Shown here piece by piece: positions 15,122 to 15,140 of a stretch of DNA of 15,140 nt. Positions within the stretch are counted from its first letter, which is position 1. The number at the start of each line of letters is the position of its first letter. The notes beneath the pieces are model-generated. The model was not told where the DNA came from. It searched no databases and saw nothing but the letters and a program-made list of their open reading frames with translations. Both the position numbers and the translations under genes were made by a program. Source of the stretch: Candidatus Shapirobacteria bacterium (lineage in GTDB: Bacteria; Patescibacteriota; Microgenomatia; UBA12405); contig JAHBAQ020000037.1 in NCBI GenBank assembly GCA_018500045.2, forward strand, positions 1-15,140, read 5' to 3'.

Positions 15122-15140
15122 CTGTCTCTTATACACATCT
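15122..15140. other. Nextera transposase mosaic-end adapter (sequencing contamination)
   Basis: The last 19 bases, CTGTCTCTTATACACATCT, are the reverse complement of the Tn5/Nextera mosaic end AGATGTGTATAAGAGACAG. Read on the minus strand it adds the spurious peptide MCIRD plus the first two bases of the next codon in front of uvrA, and it replaces the expected GSG of the Walker A loop. Genomic sequence ends at 15121. Confidence 0.97.

Noticed and set aside
15122..15140. ATG start of uvrA giving an MCIRD N-terminus
   Set aside because: The bases are sequencing adapter; the true start lies beyond the contig.

Overview
The window looks like a chromosomal piece of a Candidate Phyla Radiation (Patescibacteria) bacterium, most likely near Microgenomates. 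This is inferred from the AT-rich sequence, the divergent but intact housekeeping proteins, an UvrC without its C-terminal HhH region, a sortase with a proline-rich stalk, and the absence of Shine-Dalgarno sequences. The standard bacterial code fits: UGA is used as a stop. No tRNA, rRNA, CRISPR array, insertion sequence or phage gene is visible.

Layout. Positions 1-808 (-) hold a DHH-family phosphoesterase that runs off the left edge. Upstream of it on the same strand are secA (817-3504), a hairpin-bearing gap and serS (3598-4866). After a 147-bp gap carrying a possible REP-like palindrome comes a tight (-) cluster transcribed greA, lysS, S51 peptidase, HD-domain protein (8223 down to 5014). 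Divergent from greA on the + strand are a sortase (8339-9136) and an unrecognised 189-residue protein (9192-9761). The latter converges on uvrC (9758-11032, -) with shared stop bases. uvrC is divergent from a GT-C-type membrane glycosyltransferase (11055-12578, +), which in turn overlaps the end of uvrA (-). uvrA is cut by the right edge.

Functions fall into protein export and surface assembly (SecA, sortase, glycosyltransferase), translation (SerRS, LysRS), transcript-cleavage control (GreA), nucleotide excision repair (UvrA, UvrC), nucleotide or small-RNA turnover (DHH, possibly HD) and peptide turnover (S51).

The most interesting content is regulatory. None of the ten visible native starts has a Shine-Dalgarno. 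Most have a TANNNT hexamer ending 5-7 nt before the start codon, as expected for leaderless mRNAs. In the uvrC/glycosyltransferase gap a single 10-bp palindrome supplies the -10 of both divergent genes, with both start codons exactly 6 nt away. greA is the exception: it has a consensus sigma70-type promoter followed by a leader with an intrinsic terminator and an overlapping alternative hairpin. I found no convincing new multi-gene system.

Caution: the last 19 bases (15122-15140) are the Nextera transposase mosaic-end adapter, not genomic DNA. The apparent ATG start of uvrA there is an artefact.
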